From Salminus brasiliensis (taxonomy: Eukaryota; Chordata; Actinopteri; Characiformes; Bryconidae): a DNA stretch of 64,000 nt. Location: assembly GCF_030463535.1 (NCBI RefSeq), contig NC_132892.1, forward strand, positions 27,336,269 through 27,400,268, in the 5' to 3' direction. Shown piece after piece: positions 1-12,195 of the stretch. The notes under the pieces are model-generated. The model saw only the letters and a program-made list of their open reading frames with translations, searched no databases and was not told where the DNA came from. The first letter of the stretch is position 1. Every line of letters begins with the position of its first letter. The translations under genes and the position numbers were made by a program.

Positions 1-219
1 ATAAATAAATGAAACACAACTTTTCTCTTAGTTTTGAAGTTGTGTCTTTTTAGAATATCAATCATTTTTAAATTTATTCAAATTGATGATGTATGTCTAA
101 TATTACTGTTACCTCCCCATTAAATATATTTTAATATCATATAATCTCACTGTATTCTTTTTGGAACTTGTATTGTCTCTGTATTGAAATGAATGACTAT
201 ATGTAAAACACCCCTAGTT

Positions 220-520
220 TGGAAGTTTAAAAGGAAGCTTGGATGGAAGTTGGTTTGGAAGGAAGGATTTTTGTAAGGAGGAAGAAATGGAAGGAAGGAA
301 AGAAGTAAGTATGGAAGGACATTTGGAAGAAATTAAGTTTGGATGGTAGGAAGGATGTTTGTAAGAAAGAAAGTTTGACAGTTTAGAAAGAAGGAAGGAC
401 GTTTGGAAATGAGACTGTTTGGAAGAGAGTCTGGAATAAAGCAATTTTGAATGGAAGCAAGCAAGTCTGGAAAGATGTAAGCTGGAAGTAAGTGTATAAG
501 AATTAATGGGAGGAAGGTTC
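220..520. repeat. Degenerate GGAA-rich purine tract
   Basis: About 300 bp is built from GGAAG and TTTGGAAG variants on the plus strand, with almost no C. It is a decayed simple or minisatellite repeat. The minus-strand frame across it is low-complexity and not a gene. Confidence 0.8.
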
Positions 521-860
521 CTTAAGTAATGGCTCAGTAAAGGCGATGGCTCTATGCAGAACCATGACAACTCAAAGAACCATGTGAATGCTTAAACAGT
601 TCTTTGTAGGCGCAGTAATGTAACTGATGCACCATTTAAGGTTTAACGGAAAATTCCAATAGGAGCAACTTCTCCCTGGATATGGACTTAACTTTTCTAA
701 GAATATGCTACTTTTTGGGGCTATTCCCAATGTCCAGTGAACCTTTAGGTCATAAAGACATGCAGGTGAGCCTCAAACACACATCTACACCGATGCTTTT
801 ACCTGCATGGCTTAAGAATCTCCCTTTACTGCTGAACCTTCGACACCAACAGCGAAGTTA
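500..860. repeat. Fragment of the GGTTCTT/GAACC interspersed family, then unassigned sequence
   Basis: From 510 to 660 are the phrases AGAACCATG and CTCAAAGAACCAT seen in the short dispersed family found also at 4681 and 28005. From 660 to 860 I see nothing assignable. Confidence 0.45.
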
Positions 861-863
861 GAG

Positions 864-880
864 TGGCGCCCTCTAGCGAC
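864..880 (-). promoter_or_regulatory. CTCF-like motif
   Basis: The minus strand reads GTCGCTAGAGGGCGCCAC, close to the CTCF core CCASYAGRKGGCRS. The match is by eye. Confidence 0.4.
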
Positions 881-959
881 ACCAGGGAAAAGGTTACACT
901 GCTGGCTGTCTTCACAACTTTTGAAATCGCCAGTCATTTCTCCGTAGGAAACGTTTTAA

Positions 960-1055
960 AACTACACTATATGGACAAAAGTATTGGGACACCTGCGCAT
1001 TCATTGTTTCTCAGCATCGCTGTGATTATTTTATTGCATTCAGCGACAAGAGCGT
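960..1055 (+). repeat. Fragment of the GGACAAAAGTATTGGGACACC DNA-element family
   Basis: It starts CACTATATGGACAAAAGTAT, the terminus shared with copies at 15738, 24825 and 38336, and ends in the internal GCATTCAGCGACAAGAGCG phrase. It is internally deleted. Confidence 0.6.
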
Positions 1056-1289
1056 TTTTCAGGTCACCACCACCACCTTAAAATGAAACACTCTGATCGA
1101 TCAACTATTTTAACTAACAGATTTAATATCAACGTTAAGTTTGCAATAAAGATATGTTTATACAACACATAGCAAATATATGAAAATTAGGCACAGTAGC
1201 TAAGAAAGAGGTGTATTGTACAGCAGTAAGTTCCGACCTCTCGAGCTGATCAACGTAGCCTTTTTACACCACATCTGTATCACTCCGCT

Positions 1290-1740
1290 GGTGTGTCCCA
1301 ATTCAGAGGCTGCATCCTTCGCAGGCTGCATTTGAAGGCCGACTGTTCCATTGGTCAAACTTGTGCACGTGATTAATTGCCCATCTTCACGCGACTGTCA
1401 TACTTATATACCAGATTATAGATATTTACTAATCATTACTGAGATGTTTTTATCTGGATAAAGCGTCGCTATTTAACTTTATTTATTAAATGTGAATCAC
1501 ATATCAGCAAGTTCAACAATATAATATTGTTGTTGCTACGCTGGCTTATACAGCTGATACCAACAGGTAAAGCTAGCTATTGTGCTCTTGCTATCCGCTA
1601 TCGAGCTAATGCCTTTAGTGTGTGTTAGCTTGCTAACAAATATTAGCAACAGTTTTCTACATCCTATCCCCCTGACACGTCATCTCTCCTGACTGTTTTA
1701 TTGGTTGAAATTGTCCACGTGATTAATTGTCCATTCACGA
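1290..1740. repeat. Probable interspersed element with duplicated CACGTGATTAATTG
   Basis: CACGTGATTAATTG occurs at about 1366 and again at about 1717, each after an ATTGGT-like sequence. The left part (TCCCAATTC, GCTGCATCCTTCG) resembles termini of fish DNA elements. Element edges were not resolved. Confidence 0.35.
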
Positions 1741-1856
1741 TTCAAATAAATGGAAATATATATTTTTATTACTGTGTTCTTATATTGTCAGTGTTGCAAG
1801 CAGTTGCTTTGGGACATTGCTCACTGTATTGGGTCCTAAATGAGCCCTCTGTTAGA

Positions 1857-1864
1857 TGACGTCA
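1857..1864. promoter_or_regulatory. Full CRE palindrome
   Basis: A perfect TGACGTCA (CREB/ATF site) lies about 210 bp upstream of the NRF1-like site. Single 8-mers occur by chance, so it matters only if the adjacent segment is a real promoter. Confidence 0.3.
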
Positions 1865-2064
1865 GAGCCGGCAACACAAGACTAGTCTCCCATCTCTATA
1901 AATGAGGACAGGCCAATATGACTGGAGCTCAAATTGCCGATTCAAAAACACATTTGAAATCAGTGAAAACACTGATGAAATCGGACAAAGCCTCCATTAA
2001 TTAGTTTGCAGTGTTCGGCTCAATAATACACCAAACACGTGACTATTCGGCATGTTGTGGCTAC

Positions 2065-2076
2065 TGCGCTTGCGCA
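2065..2076. promoter_or_regulatory. NRF1-like palindrome
   Basis: TGCGCTTGCGCA differs by one base from the NRF1 consensus TGCGCATGCGCA. The surrounding 2040-2320 is richer in G+C and CpG than its flanks, as expected for a promoter. The activity is inferred. Confidence 0.45.
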
Positions 2077-2182
2077 GATCTCCACATGGCGTGGGAGCCC
2101 CTGTCCTTTCCCGCTAGCGGCATAAAACAGCTGGTTGGCTCTTTTTGTGGAAGGGCGAGACTTTATCTGTAAATAGACAATC

Positions 2183-2300
2183 ATGTCGATTACGAGAATT
2201 CCCATTCACATTTTAACCCGTGGACGGTCGCCTCATTTATAGCGTATATGTCTGAGCTTGATCTTTCGACAGTTCTGTGGCTCTACCCGTAGCACAAAAG
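2183..2300 (+). pseudogene. Unrecognised first-exon-like segment with an in-frame stop
   Basis: From ATG 2183 the frame reads MSITRIPIHILTRGRSPHL, then TAG at 2240, then continues open as RICLSLIFRQFCGSTRSTKG to a splice-donor-like AAAAG|GTGAGC (GT at 2301). Both halves are basic, hydroxylated and free of acidic residues, like a mitochondrial targeting presequence. An NRF1-like palindrome lies 107 bp upstream. I see no matching downstream exon. It may be a dead first exon of a nuclear gene for a mitochondrial protein, a short upstream ORF in a non-coding RNA, or chance. Confidence 0.3.
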
Positions 2301-3300
2301 GTGAGCCGTATAGTGTCCGCAGTTATTTTGGACTATGTACAGAGCTCAACAAGGACCTTAGTGAACCATCACTCGGTCCTGGTGTTTTGAAGTTGTTCCC
2401 ATTGAATAGCTGTAAGTCGTTTGCTGTGGAACTACTTTTTGGCGGAAGGATCTGACTGTATTTAAGCGTGTTCAGTATGAAATGGAGATCTTCTGGGATG
2501 TTCTTTATCTCTTTTTTGTGTGCATTGTACAATAGGTATTTACTGATATTTGCTTAAGTGTCACAATAATAAAAATGAAATATATTTATTTTGACATCAA
2601 GTACCTTATCTTTGCTCTGGTCGAGTGATTTGGGCTATGCAAATATTCTACCCACACTTCCACTGGTAGGCTTTTTTACACAGTGCTGTTCGCCAATTGT
2701 AATACTCTACCTAGTGTTTTACTTGGACAGCTGTACCTATAAATATGTACATACACAAGGGTAGCACACTTTGAGATGTTAGCAAGCTTATCGGCAGCAG
2801 ACACCAACTTTGGGTAGGTAGTGTGGCAAAGTTTAATAATGATCATAATCAAATAGTTCACAATGCACTTGTGTTAGTTTACTGTGGTTATTCTTAGAAT
2901 TACTACAATACAGAACTGCAAGTATAATGACATTTTAACAACTGCTGTAATTTTCCAACCCCACTGATGGCAACCAGTTTAGCGTTCCTCAGTGATGCCT
3001 CACTGTAAAATAGACATTTGTGTCTCCACAATGCTGTAAAGAGATTGGAGCTAATATGTGTTGTTTTTTGGTTTGTTTTTGCACATGTCTAAAATTTAAT
3101 TTGATGTAACCGACCCGTTAAAAAACTAGTGCCCGGGCCCAACTAATTCATCTGATAGACTGGATGCAGTGGGGCTATTTCACATGCTACTGCATACAGA
3201 CAACAAAAGGGGCTTTATCACAATAAACCAGACAAGAACAGATATAAAAGCTCAACACAACTAATAGAACAAGTGTTTTTCCAAAATGTAACATTAAATG
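2301..3300. other. No gene seen
   Basis: AT-rich sequence. An open stretch continues to about 2455 after the donor-like site at 2301, and an AATAAAAA signal lies near 2568. Otherwise I find no exon, RNA gene or clear repeat. Confidence 0.5.
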
Positions 3301-3309
3301 ACACATTTA

Positions 3310-3760
3310 ATGAGGACTGCAGTCTCAGATTCATTCAACCGCTTCAGCCAGACACCAGCTTCTGGCAGCGTTCCTGAAGAATCTCAGCCAATTCCTCATG
3401 GGCAGTGGCCTCCTGTTTACTAATGCACTAGTGCTGCAACCCACCAACGATTGTCCACAGTTCAGGTGACTGGGATGACCGCTCCAGAATCTTCCAGGAC
3501 CTCTTCTGAAACTAAGTCATTGGTGGAGTTTAAGGTGTGCTTGGGATCATTCACTGCCCTGTTGGAGGCTCCAGCTTCAGCTTCCTTACAGAAGGCATGA
3601 CCTTTTCTCCTAGGATTTCCTGAAACTTGACTGAATCCATCTTGCCCTCCACAGGCTGTGGGTTTCCAGGGCCAGAGGAAGCTAAGTAGACCCTGCTATG
3701 CTTCACTGTAGTACTCTTTTCAGCATACACTTCATTCTTCCTCCTCCAGACACAGAATCA
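3310..3760 (-). mobile_element. Decayed Tc1-like transposase fragment
   Basis: On the minus strand, WRRKNEVYAEKSTTVKHSRV and VEGKMDSVKFQEILGEKVMP are recognisable Tc1-family transposase blocks. They are followed, with frameshifts, by remnants of the QSPDLNPIENLWWDLK block and HEELAEILQERCQKLVSG near the C-terminus. Stops and frame breaks are frequent and the N-terminal half is missing or unrecognisable. It is an inactive relic. Confidence 0.8.
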
Positions 3761-4680
3761 GCGGAGCCATGAAACATAACAGAAACTGTTTTGGGCCTTA
3801 TGAATCAATGGTATGTCTTTTGGGAAGGTTGCCGCACATAAACCCATGAGTATTAGTGAACGGTAGGCCGTTGCCCAAGTTTCCTCAGGAACACTGCCAG
3901 AAGTTGATATCTGTCTAAGCGTCACATTTGCAGCATTCAAGCGAAAGGGTCTCTAGTACTAAAGACACTCATGAAGGAGTTGATTAATTCTGAGATTGCA
4001 GTCATCATTAAACGTGGTACTTTGTGTTGAATTTGGAGAAAACATGTTTTAGTTGTTTTTAGATATTTAAATTCTTGTTTGATTGGTTTATTGCTAACTG
4101 CTGAAAGTTTGTAAAGTTTGCTAATAAATCTAATGTGTAACGAGGGGTTGAATAATTGCAAGTGCAGCAAATGCAGCAAGTCTTCCATAAAACAGCAACT
4201 GAATTAATCATGTTCCATGTTGTAAGGTTTGCTAGAGCTCTAAGCCTGGTGTTAGTAGACACCTACCTTTTCACACTGATCTGAGAAGACCAACAGTCTC
4301 CTTTTCTCTTAAAGGATTGAAAGTAGGAACTAAAGTGACTAATCGAGATCTGCGTACGTGTTTCAAAAAGTCACCTTCATCTGGACAGGATATGTGGATA
4401 GTTGTTTTGGCCACCATGAAGAAGTTTTGCCAGTCTATGTTCTTTATTAAGGACATATAATTTAATTTATTCAATTCCCCATTTAATCCAAATATAATTG
4501 ATCACTTTGACATGTTCAAGACAAGTAATCTATTGCATATGTGGTTTCTGACAGTGTCTGTAGTCTGTAAGAATAGCGCTTAGTCTGCACGAGGCTAAAC
4601 TTGTGCCTATAAGCTTCCCTTATTTGTTAGCTACATTAGCCTCCATTCTTTAAACTATAAACATGGCTTAGCTGATCAAC
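3760..4680. other. Unassigned AT-rich intergenic sequence
   Basis: It holds several short frames but nothing recognised. From about 4540 the phrase TAGCTACATTAGCCTC and then GCTGATCAACTACAC match segments near 9040-9360 and 50370-50430, so this end belongs to another dispersed repeat. Confidence 0.45.
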
Positions 4681-4935
4681 TACACTCTTAAAAAAGGGGT
4701 TCTTCAAGGGGACTTTAGTAAAAGCAGTGGGTCTATGTAGAAGCATGAACTCAAAGAACAATATAAATGCCTAAACGATTCTTTGCCTGGTTAAATAGTT
4801 CTACTCTATAATGGAAAACTTTGAGTTGACGGCTCTTTAAAGAACCTATTAAAATAGTTTCATGGCACCAAATATAGCTAAAGTAATTTGCATCTCAAAG
4901 AACTCTTTACAAGAGCGTGGATCTGGAATAAGGGT
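4681..4935. repeat. Short TIR element of the CACTCTTAAAAA family
   Basis: It begins CTACACTCTTAAAAA and contains GGTTCTTCAAGG, ACTCAAAGAAC and TCTTTAAAGAACC, as in the copies at 9545, 28005, 41660 and 46172. It lies between the calponin stop codon and the next sequence, so it may be part of the calponin 3' UTR or flank. Confidence 0.6.
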
Positions 4936-5087
4936 TAATTTAATGCATTTGATTTTAGGCCAAAATCAGACAATGACCAGATGTCTCCAATTTGAGTAAA
5001 GGGTACTGGGCCTAGATCAGTGTGAAAGGTCAGTTCTACCCAAAAGCATTTAAATCAGCCTGTGTATTTTGAGTGTTAGTTAGGGGT

Positions 5088-5300
5088 CTATTTGAATCCG
5101 TCGTAGGCCTCTTGCTCGCTGCGCTGGTTGCAGTATTTGCGGTCATACACTAGGCGGGAGCCACCCATCGGAGTCAGGCCGCTCTGGGAGGGGACTTTAT
5201 TGGTGCCCATCTGCAGAGACACAGTGGTGGTGTCCACGGGCTCAATGCTCATGTTCTTCTCAGTCACCTGCCTCACTGTGCCCAGAGCTGCCATGCCAGC
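5088..5300 (-). CDS. cnn1: Calponin coding exon 7 (rest of repeat 2, repeat 3, stop)
   Basis: 213 nt including TAG. It opens [17 protein letters not shown]; the usual GTRR of repeat 2 is replaced by GTVR. Repeat 3 is [20 protein letters not shown] and then [10 protein letters not shown]. Only [13 protein letters not shown] follows, so the long acidic tail of calponin-2/3 is absent. The acceptor lies after a (CT) run at 5301-5312. I could not place the poly(A) site with confidence. Confidence 0.9.
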   Translation of the reverse strand, partial: AGMAALGTVRQVTEKNMSIEPVDTTTVSLQMGTNKVPSQSGLTPMGGSRLVYDRKYCNQRSEQEAYDGFK

Positions 5301-8300
5301 CTGAGAGAGAGAGATGGACAATAGTGCATAGACAGAAAGATACATTAGAAATGTACAAAAGCATACCAAAATGTACATAATATATATGTATATATCTCAG
5401 GATGACTGCAGAATTGTTTAAACTTACAAACAAGGACAATTTTTTTTGCCCATGTTTGCATGTATGTGTGTGTTTGTGTTGATTGATGAATAAACAGATC
5501 AGTTTCCAAGCACAGTAATTACAATTAGGGATGTCCCAAATTCGATCCTGTGACTCGAGATTGGGGCATTATTTTTTATTAATTTGATTTTTTTTTATAC
5601 CCTCGGACAGTAAGAACAGTTACTCCAGCAAAAGCCAGATTTTTTTTTATTTAATTTAGGAGGAAACAATGAATGAGCATGTCCCTTTACTTTTGTCTGT
5701 ATTGTGTCATTCTGGATTTTCTGAAGATAATACTTTGGTCATCAGCTTTGTTTTGTACTTTGTGGAATGTATGGGAGTTATATTATGCATTTGTCCTCCA
5801 TGGACCTTTGACCCAGTGGAAATTTAGTATGTGGACCTGCAAGATACGTATTTGAGTGCCCCTGAACTGGTCACTAAAAATACAGTGATTTTACTGGTGC
5901 TTGCCAGTGTTAATTAAGCATGTCTTATCTAAGTTGTGGGATTGTATTATAATGAATAAAAACACAAAGATCGGATCAGTATTGGCCAACAGTCAGCATT
6001 AGGGTACTTGAATCGGATTAGGTTCACAAAAAACTTGATCGGGACATCCCTAATTACAATGCATTTCTGTGTATTCAGATGTGGCAGATGCAGAAGAAGC
6101 TGAAATAAGCTATAAGTATTAATGTTAGTTTTGCCAAAGCAATTCAATCTCACTCTTGCACCAGTATTATCCGTGCTGGCTCTGTTGTTGTTGTTCGGAT
6201 AGTGGTGGTCCTGTGTTCTCACCATGCTGGCACACTTGTTGGTGCCCATTTGGAGGTGGATACTGTTGCGGTCCACAGGCTTCTCCATGCCCATCTTGGG
6301 ATCATAAATATGCCGTCTTGTGCCATAGGACGTCATGCCCTTCTGACTGGCATACTTGTTGGAGCCCATCTGAACATGAATAAGAAACTGGTTGATATGA
6401 CTTTCAGTATTGAAGCAGTTGTTATGTGGACTGATGAAGCTAATGAACCCACTGAATTTCCATTTTCATTTCAACTTCAGATAAGATCTCCTAGATTTGT
6501 AGATTTAGTTTGTAGATTTAGTTTGCATACGTTATTGAAAATAAAAGTCTCTAAATACAAAAAAATGGCTTACACCTTAAACACCTTATATTTTATATTA
6601 TATTGAGCTCCTTTACACTTTAAAATCAGTTACAACTGCTTTAAATTATCAGTTTGGTCTAATTTGGTATCTTAAGAGTGTAGTATCAACATTTCTACAT
6701 GTTCCTAACCCTGTTCTACCTAATGGACATATATGGCATTTCTTAATAAAACCCACTTATCCAGTTTTCATGAAGATTCTGACCCTCACCAGTGTTTCTC
6801 ATTTGGCATTTGTTCAGTTTAGAAGGACAGTGGGATCCATCATTATAAGAGCAGAGCTGTGAACAATTCTGAGCTTTAAAAACACATCATTAATCTGACC
6901 TAGACTTTTTTTAGGGCTTTTCTCAACAGTAAATTTAAGACAATTCTTAGAAGAATAGTTTCTGAGGCTCATTTTTATGTTAACATATTTCACCTGGATA
7001 TAGGAACACATCTGTAAGTACCCAAGAACAAAACATGCTGGACCTAAAAGAGCCACAGCAATACCTTGAATAGCTGATTAATAGTACTTTCTGTTCTCAA
7101 ACTGACCCTATGGTTTGACAAACCAAAGGTGACCTATGTACGTCTGACCTGTTGGCAGATGATGCTGTTTCCCTCTTTCAGTTTCTCAGGGGTGAACCTC
7201 CGATGCTTCTTGGAGGTGTACTTCACTCCGATGTCATATTTTGTGTAGAAGCCTTTGGTCTTTGCCTGTGAGGGGACCATTAATTAAACAGTGAGAATCA
7301 TAGCAGTACGGATGTACGGTCATACCCACTTAAGCAAACCAAGCAATATGATTGGCTAATTGAATTATCAGTCCTGAGCTGTGATTGAGCAGTCGAATTT
7401 TCTTTCCTGAGCTCTGATTGGCTTGTTGGATGGTGCATCCCACAATAAATCTGGTTGGAGAGTTCAATTGCCAATCCTGCTTGGCTGTACACATTCATAG
7501 TTTCTACTGTTCCTAGTTGCTCACCATTCCAGCAAGCGTGACGAGGGTAGACTGCACCTGGGTGTGGTTCATATCCTCAAACAGGTCATTGGCCTCAAAG
7601 ATGTCATGAGGCTTCAGCCCATAATCGCTGATGGCTCGAATGAAGTTAGTGATGTTCTCCAGCTAAAATGGGGCAGGAAGCACAGAGACGACATTGAGGG
7701 AGACAGATGGATAGGACAAAGTGAGAGTGAGTTAGCACTTCTGAAGGCCTGTATAAATAAAGTAGACTGCTTTGAGATGGTTGGAGTGCCCCACATTCTG
7801 CCTGTCTCACAAATGCTTCAAATGGTTACGAAGGTTTGGCTGCTGACCAGAAACTTCACCAGTTCCTCTGACCTAGCAGTTCCTCAGACCTAAACAGACT
7901 TAGAGCAAATGAGGTAAAGTGATCCTGTAGTAAACTGATTCTGTGTAATGCCTCTTATTAATACGTCTTTCAGTCGTGATTAGACGTTTGTGTAAGCATT
8001 TACACATTAAATCAGTCATTTTCATTCCAGGGCCCAAGAACCAATCTTTGACCGAGTGGTGCCAACACACACACACACACACACACACTTACAAATACAT
8101 AAAGGTATAAGTCAAACAGAGACTTGGAATGTAAACGTGTTGAAATGTGCACTCTATAATCAAATTAGAGAGGTAAGCATGTCTATCAATCATGTGTTGT
8201 AGCAGGAACCCAACCGGTTCTTAATTCTGTCCACATTCATTACATTTTATAGGCCTAAGCAGTGCCAACACAAGCTGTTCTGTTTCACATAACGCCATTC

Positions 8301-11300
8301 ATGGTTTAGGTACCATATTTTAGGCTGTAAGAGTTGGTGTGTGTTTGTCCTGTAATGGCCAGCAACTCAAACTGAACCATGAGGGCTTTCCTTTATTGGC
8401 TACAAGGAAAGACTTGAACTCAACCACTCACTCCCTCAACGCCAAGACAGCATAATTAATAATAATGAATACGGCAGTCTTGAGTGATATATAGATGTTA
8501 TAAATTTGCATAGAGACTGAGTCGTGTACCTTGTGCCAGTTGAGGGCCGGCTGGTTGATCTTCGCTACTAATCCAGGCTGCAGTTTGTTGATCAGCCTAG
8601 CACAAACAGTACCATAAAAGCACCAATTAAGATCCATTCCCCAAAAAGAACAGTTACTGAGGGGTCCAGAAAGGAAAAGCCGGTGAAAATATACCCATAT
8701 TTCACTTACATTAGCAAGCTTCTTCAATAGCCGAAGGGTTCAAAGAGCACTTGTTGGATCTAGAGAAGGAAATGCAGCCCCTCCTTGAAATGGTGTTCTT
8801 TATAGCAACGGTTCTGACCAGAATCTAATCTTACACATTTTCCCCTTACCCAAATTGTAATTGATCAGCTAATACTGTTCCAGTTTGCTTCTGTCCACAA
8901 TTTAGCACCGTGCAATCATTACATGCTCACTTCAAAACAGTGTTAAGCTGCTAATTCATCTTAAAATGACTTCCTTATGTGTGTATCTACAAAAATGAGA
9001 TGGATATGAGACGTATGTTGAATAGGTAAAAAGAGAAGCAGCAGCATCGTTGACCAGTGTCTGCCAGAAACTAGGCATAGTCTACGGCAACTTTGCATAG
9101 TGCTAAACTGATATCTATATTTATAGATATCCAATACTTTTAGCTACATTAGCCTCATAGCTTAATTGCAACACTACAGAAACAAACTTGAGATATGAAA
9201 GATATCTAGGCAGTGATGTTGAACAGTGTCAGCAACCAGGTCTGTTAACTAGGCACAGTCTAAGTTTGCACAGTGATAGGTAGGTATTTATGTTGTTCAG
9301 GTATGGGTATGTGTTTCAGAAACAAACCTGTGACCCCAAACATGTCTTGGCTGATCAACTACACTTGGGCAAATGGGGGTGTCATTGGTTCATTTTGGTC
9401 CAAGTTCATCTTGGCTTGTCTTGTTCTGGCCTTTAAATATGGCCATCAAAGTTCATCATACCTTTGTTGGACCCAAAGCCAGTTTAGTTCATATCACAGC
9501 TTTCTTGAAGGGATTTGTGTTGTGTGTTTAAATATGATGTGAAGGTTCTTAAGACCTTTAAAGGATTCTTCACACTTATATATCTCTATTATAAAGTCTT
9601 TATTCTTTATGGAGCTAAAAGGGGTTATTTTTTGGCATTGCTCAAAGAACATAAACAGTCAAGCAGTCACTGGGAAGTACTTTAAATTAGAAGACAGCCT
9701 GTGATCACTCACTCGCAGAGGATGACCCCGTCCTTGAGTCCTTCCATGAAGTTGTCTGGGATGACCCGGCCTGTGACCTCTTGGATCCACTGGCGCAGGT
9801 CGTCCTCCATCTGGGGGTCATACTTCTGCACCAGCTATGGTTGAAAAGTCAAAAGATAGATGGTCATAATTAACCAGGCGAACCAATTCCAAATAGTTCT
9901 GATTTTCCGTCAGATTCAGCTTTATCAGACTCATCCAACATTTCTACTAAAATTAAGGGTATTAATAAAGAATTTGTCTCCCTTTTGCTACATGAACAGC
10001 CTCTGCTCTTCACAGAAAAGTCTTTACACTAGATGTGGGAACATCATTTGATTGCATTCAGCCATAAGAGCATTGGTAAGGTCAGGTAGGGATGTTGGAT
10101 GTTTGAACTCATCCCAGAGGTGCTGGAAGGAGCTCCATCATTCCAGAGAACACAGTCTCACTGCTCCACAGCTCAATGCCCAAACTTGGAATCGGGCATG
10201 GTGACCTTAGGTTCCTGTATAGCTTCTACAGGTCATTCCACATTCCACACTCCTCACCAAATGGAAGGGGTCACTGGATACTTTCAGACATATTATGTCA
10301 CAAGTAGCCAAAAGTGATATATTTCAGGCTATATATGTTTCCAGCTAGGTCTATTATAGTGGGGTAGAAGGTGGTGACGGTGGTGATTCTAGGATTGCAA
10401 GAGAGCCCACAGGCCAATGCTAAGTGAAGTACCCCTCAGAGTAATGACCCATTTGTCACTGTTAAAAGCACATAGGGCAGCTCATGGCTGCTTATATATG
10501 CCACTGGTCCTTCTAAATATAATGATTTTATTGCCAGAGGGCTTGTCTGGTTGGCTTACGACTTAAAGCATTCCACATGAGCGTAGTCATGGTCTTATTC
10601 TGAATAAATCTTGTTGCCAACTGAATACTCCCAGACCAGTGCTTAACCACAGTTTTGTAGAAGCTTTTCCTGCTGCTAATACCCCTAAACATGGTGAATG
10701 CTGAAATGCTAGACTAGCACACAGACCAACCTTAACATTAAAACCACCTGTCTAATATTATGCATGGACTCCACAAAACATGGCTTTGTATTTCAGTAGC
10801 TCTTCTGTAGGATCAGACCAGACAAGCTAGTCTTAGTTCTTCATGTGTATTAATGAACTTTGGGCACCCCTGACCCTGTAGCTGGTTCACCGATTGTCCT
10901 TCCTTGGACCACTTTTGGTAGGTATTGACTAGGGATGCACCGACTTTTTTTTGTTCCAATACCGATAAGAATGCATTAACTTTGCATATCGGTCTAACAC
11001 GATTAAGATCTGATACCATTGTTGAATAAACCGTATACTTCATCATGTGGAAGAGCCTTAAGGCATCAGGATTGACTGACATTCTAAATCTGTGAGACCA
11101 AAAAAGAGATAGCAGATCCTCTATTCTCAGATTCTCAGATTCTTTATTGTACATATTTGACAGACCCGCTATTGCAGTGACATCATTACCCCTCCCTCTC
11201 ATTCTCGGCTGTCCTCCATTACAGGTGCAGGTCTCCAACTGAACAGTTCAGCTCTAGTGTCTCTCAATCGCTGAAAACGGCAGAAACAGCAAGGCTGTGG

Positions 11301-12144
11301 CTTTTAAAGATGGCGAATAAAGGATTTAAATCTGGAACATAGTTGATGACATGACAACTTGCTGTTTGCTATTATATGTGTATCATGTCTGTAGGTTACT
11401 GTGATTCTAAGTGATGAAGCCTAGAATACCGGCGGTGTGGGAATTGGGTTCAGTGAATGGATTGGTCCCATGGATCGCCCTAATAATCCAATACCCGATC
11501 CAGCTAATTTTGTTAGTATCGGGACAGATATGCAATCCTAGTATTGAATCGTTGCATCCCTTGTATTGACCACTGCATACTAGAACACCACAACATCCTA
11601 CAAGACCTGCATGATGTTTTGGAAATGTTCTGATCCTGTCATCTGGCCATCACAGTTAGGTTCTTGTCAGAGTGTCTCAGATTCTCACGCTTGCCTATTT
11701 TTCCTGCTTTTAACACCTTCCTCACCTTCAAGAACAGACTGTTCACTTGCTGCCTAATATGGACATCACATCCTGTGACAGCTGCAGTTGTAACTAGATA
11801 ATCAATGTTCTTTACTTGTCTTTATGTCAGTGGAGTTATTGTTGGCTGATAGTGATGGTAATTCGTTTATCTTTCAGAACTATTTGTCATAATAATAATA
11901 ATTCAGAGGTCTATTGGGGGATCAACAAGAATTTATTGAAAACGTTATCTGTCTGAACAAAATCACCTGACCTCACTTTGTCTTGGCTGAAAGCAATCAA
12001 ATTCTTACAGTGATTTTCCAGCATCTAGTGTAAAGTCTTTCCAGAAGATGCAGCAAAGACAGGCAAAATCCATCCTGTTAATACCCTTGATTTCAGAAGA
12101 AACATTCAATGAGCAGGTCTCTATACCTACCTTTTGTTATTTAA

Positions 12145-12195
<51 letters not shown>

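Noticed and set aside
10813..11238. 141-codon minus-strand ORF containing a transposase HTH motif
   Set aside because: It runs across the junction of the hAT insertion and the Tc1 relic, so it is an accidental fusion.
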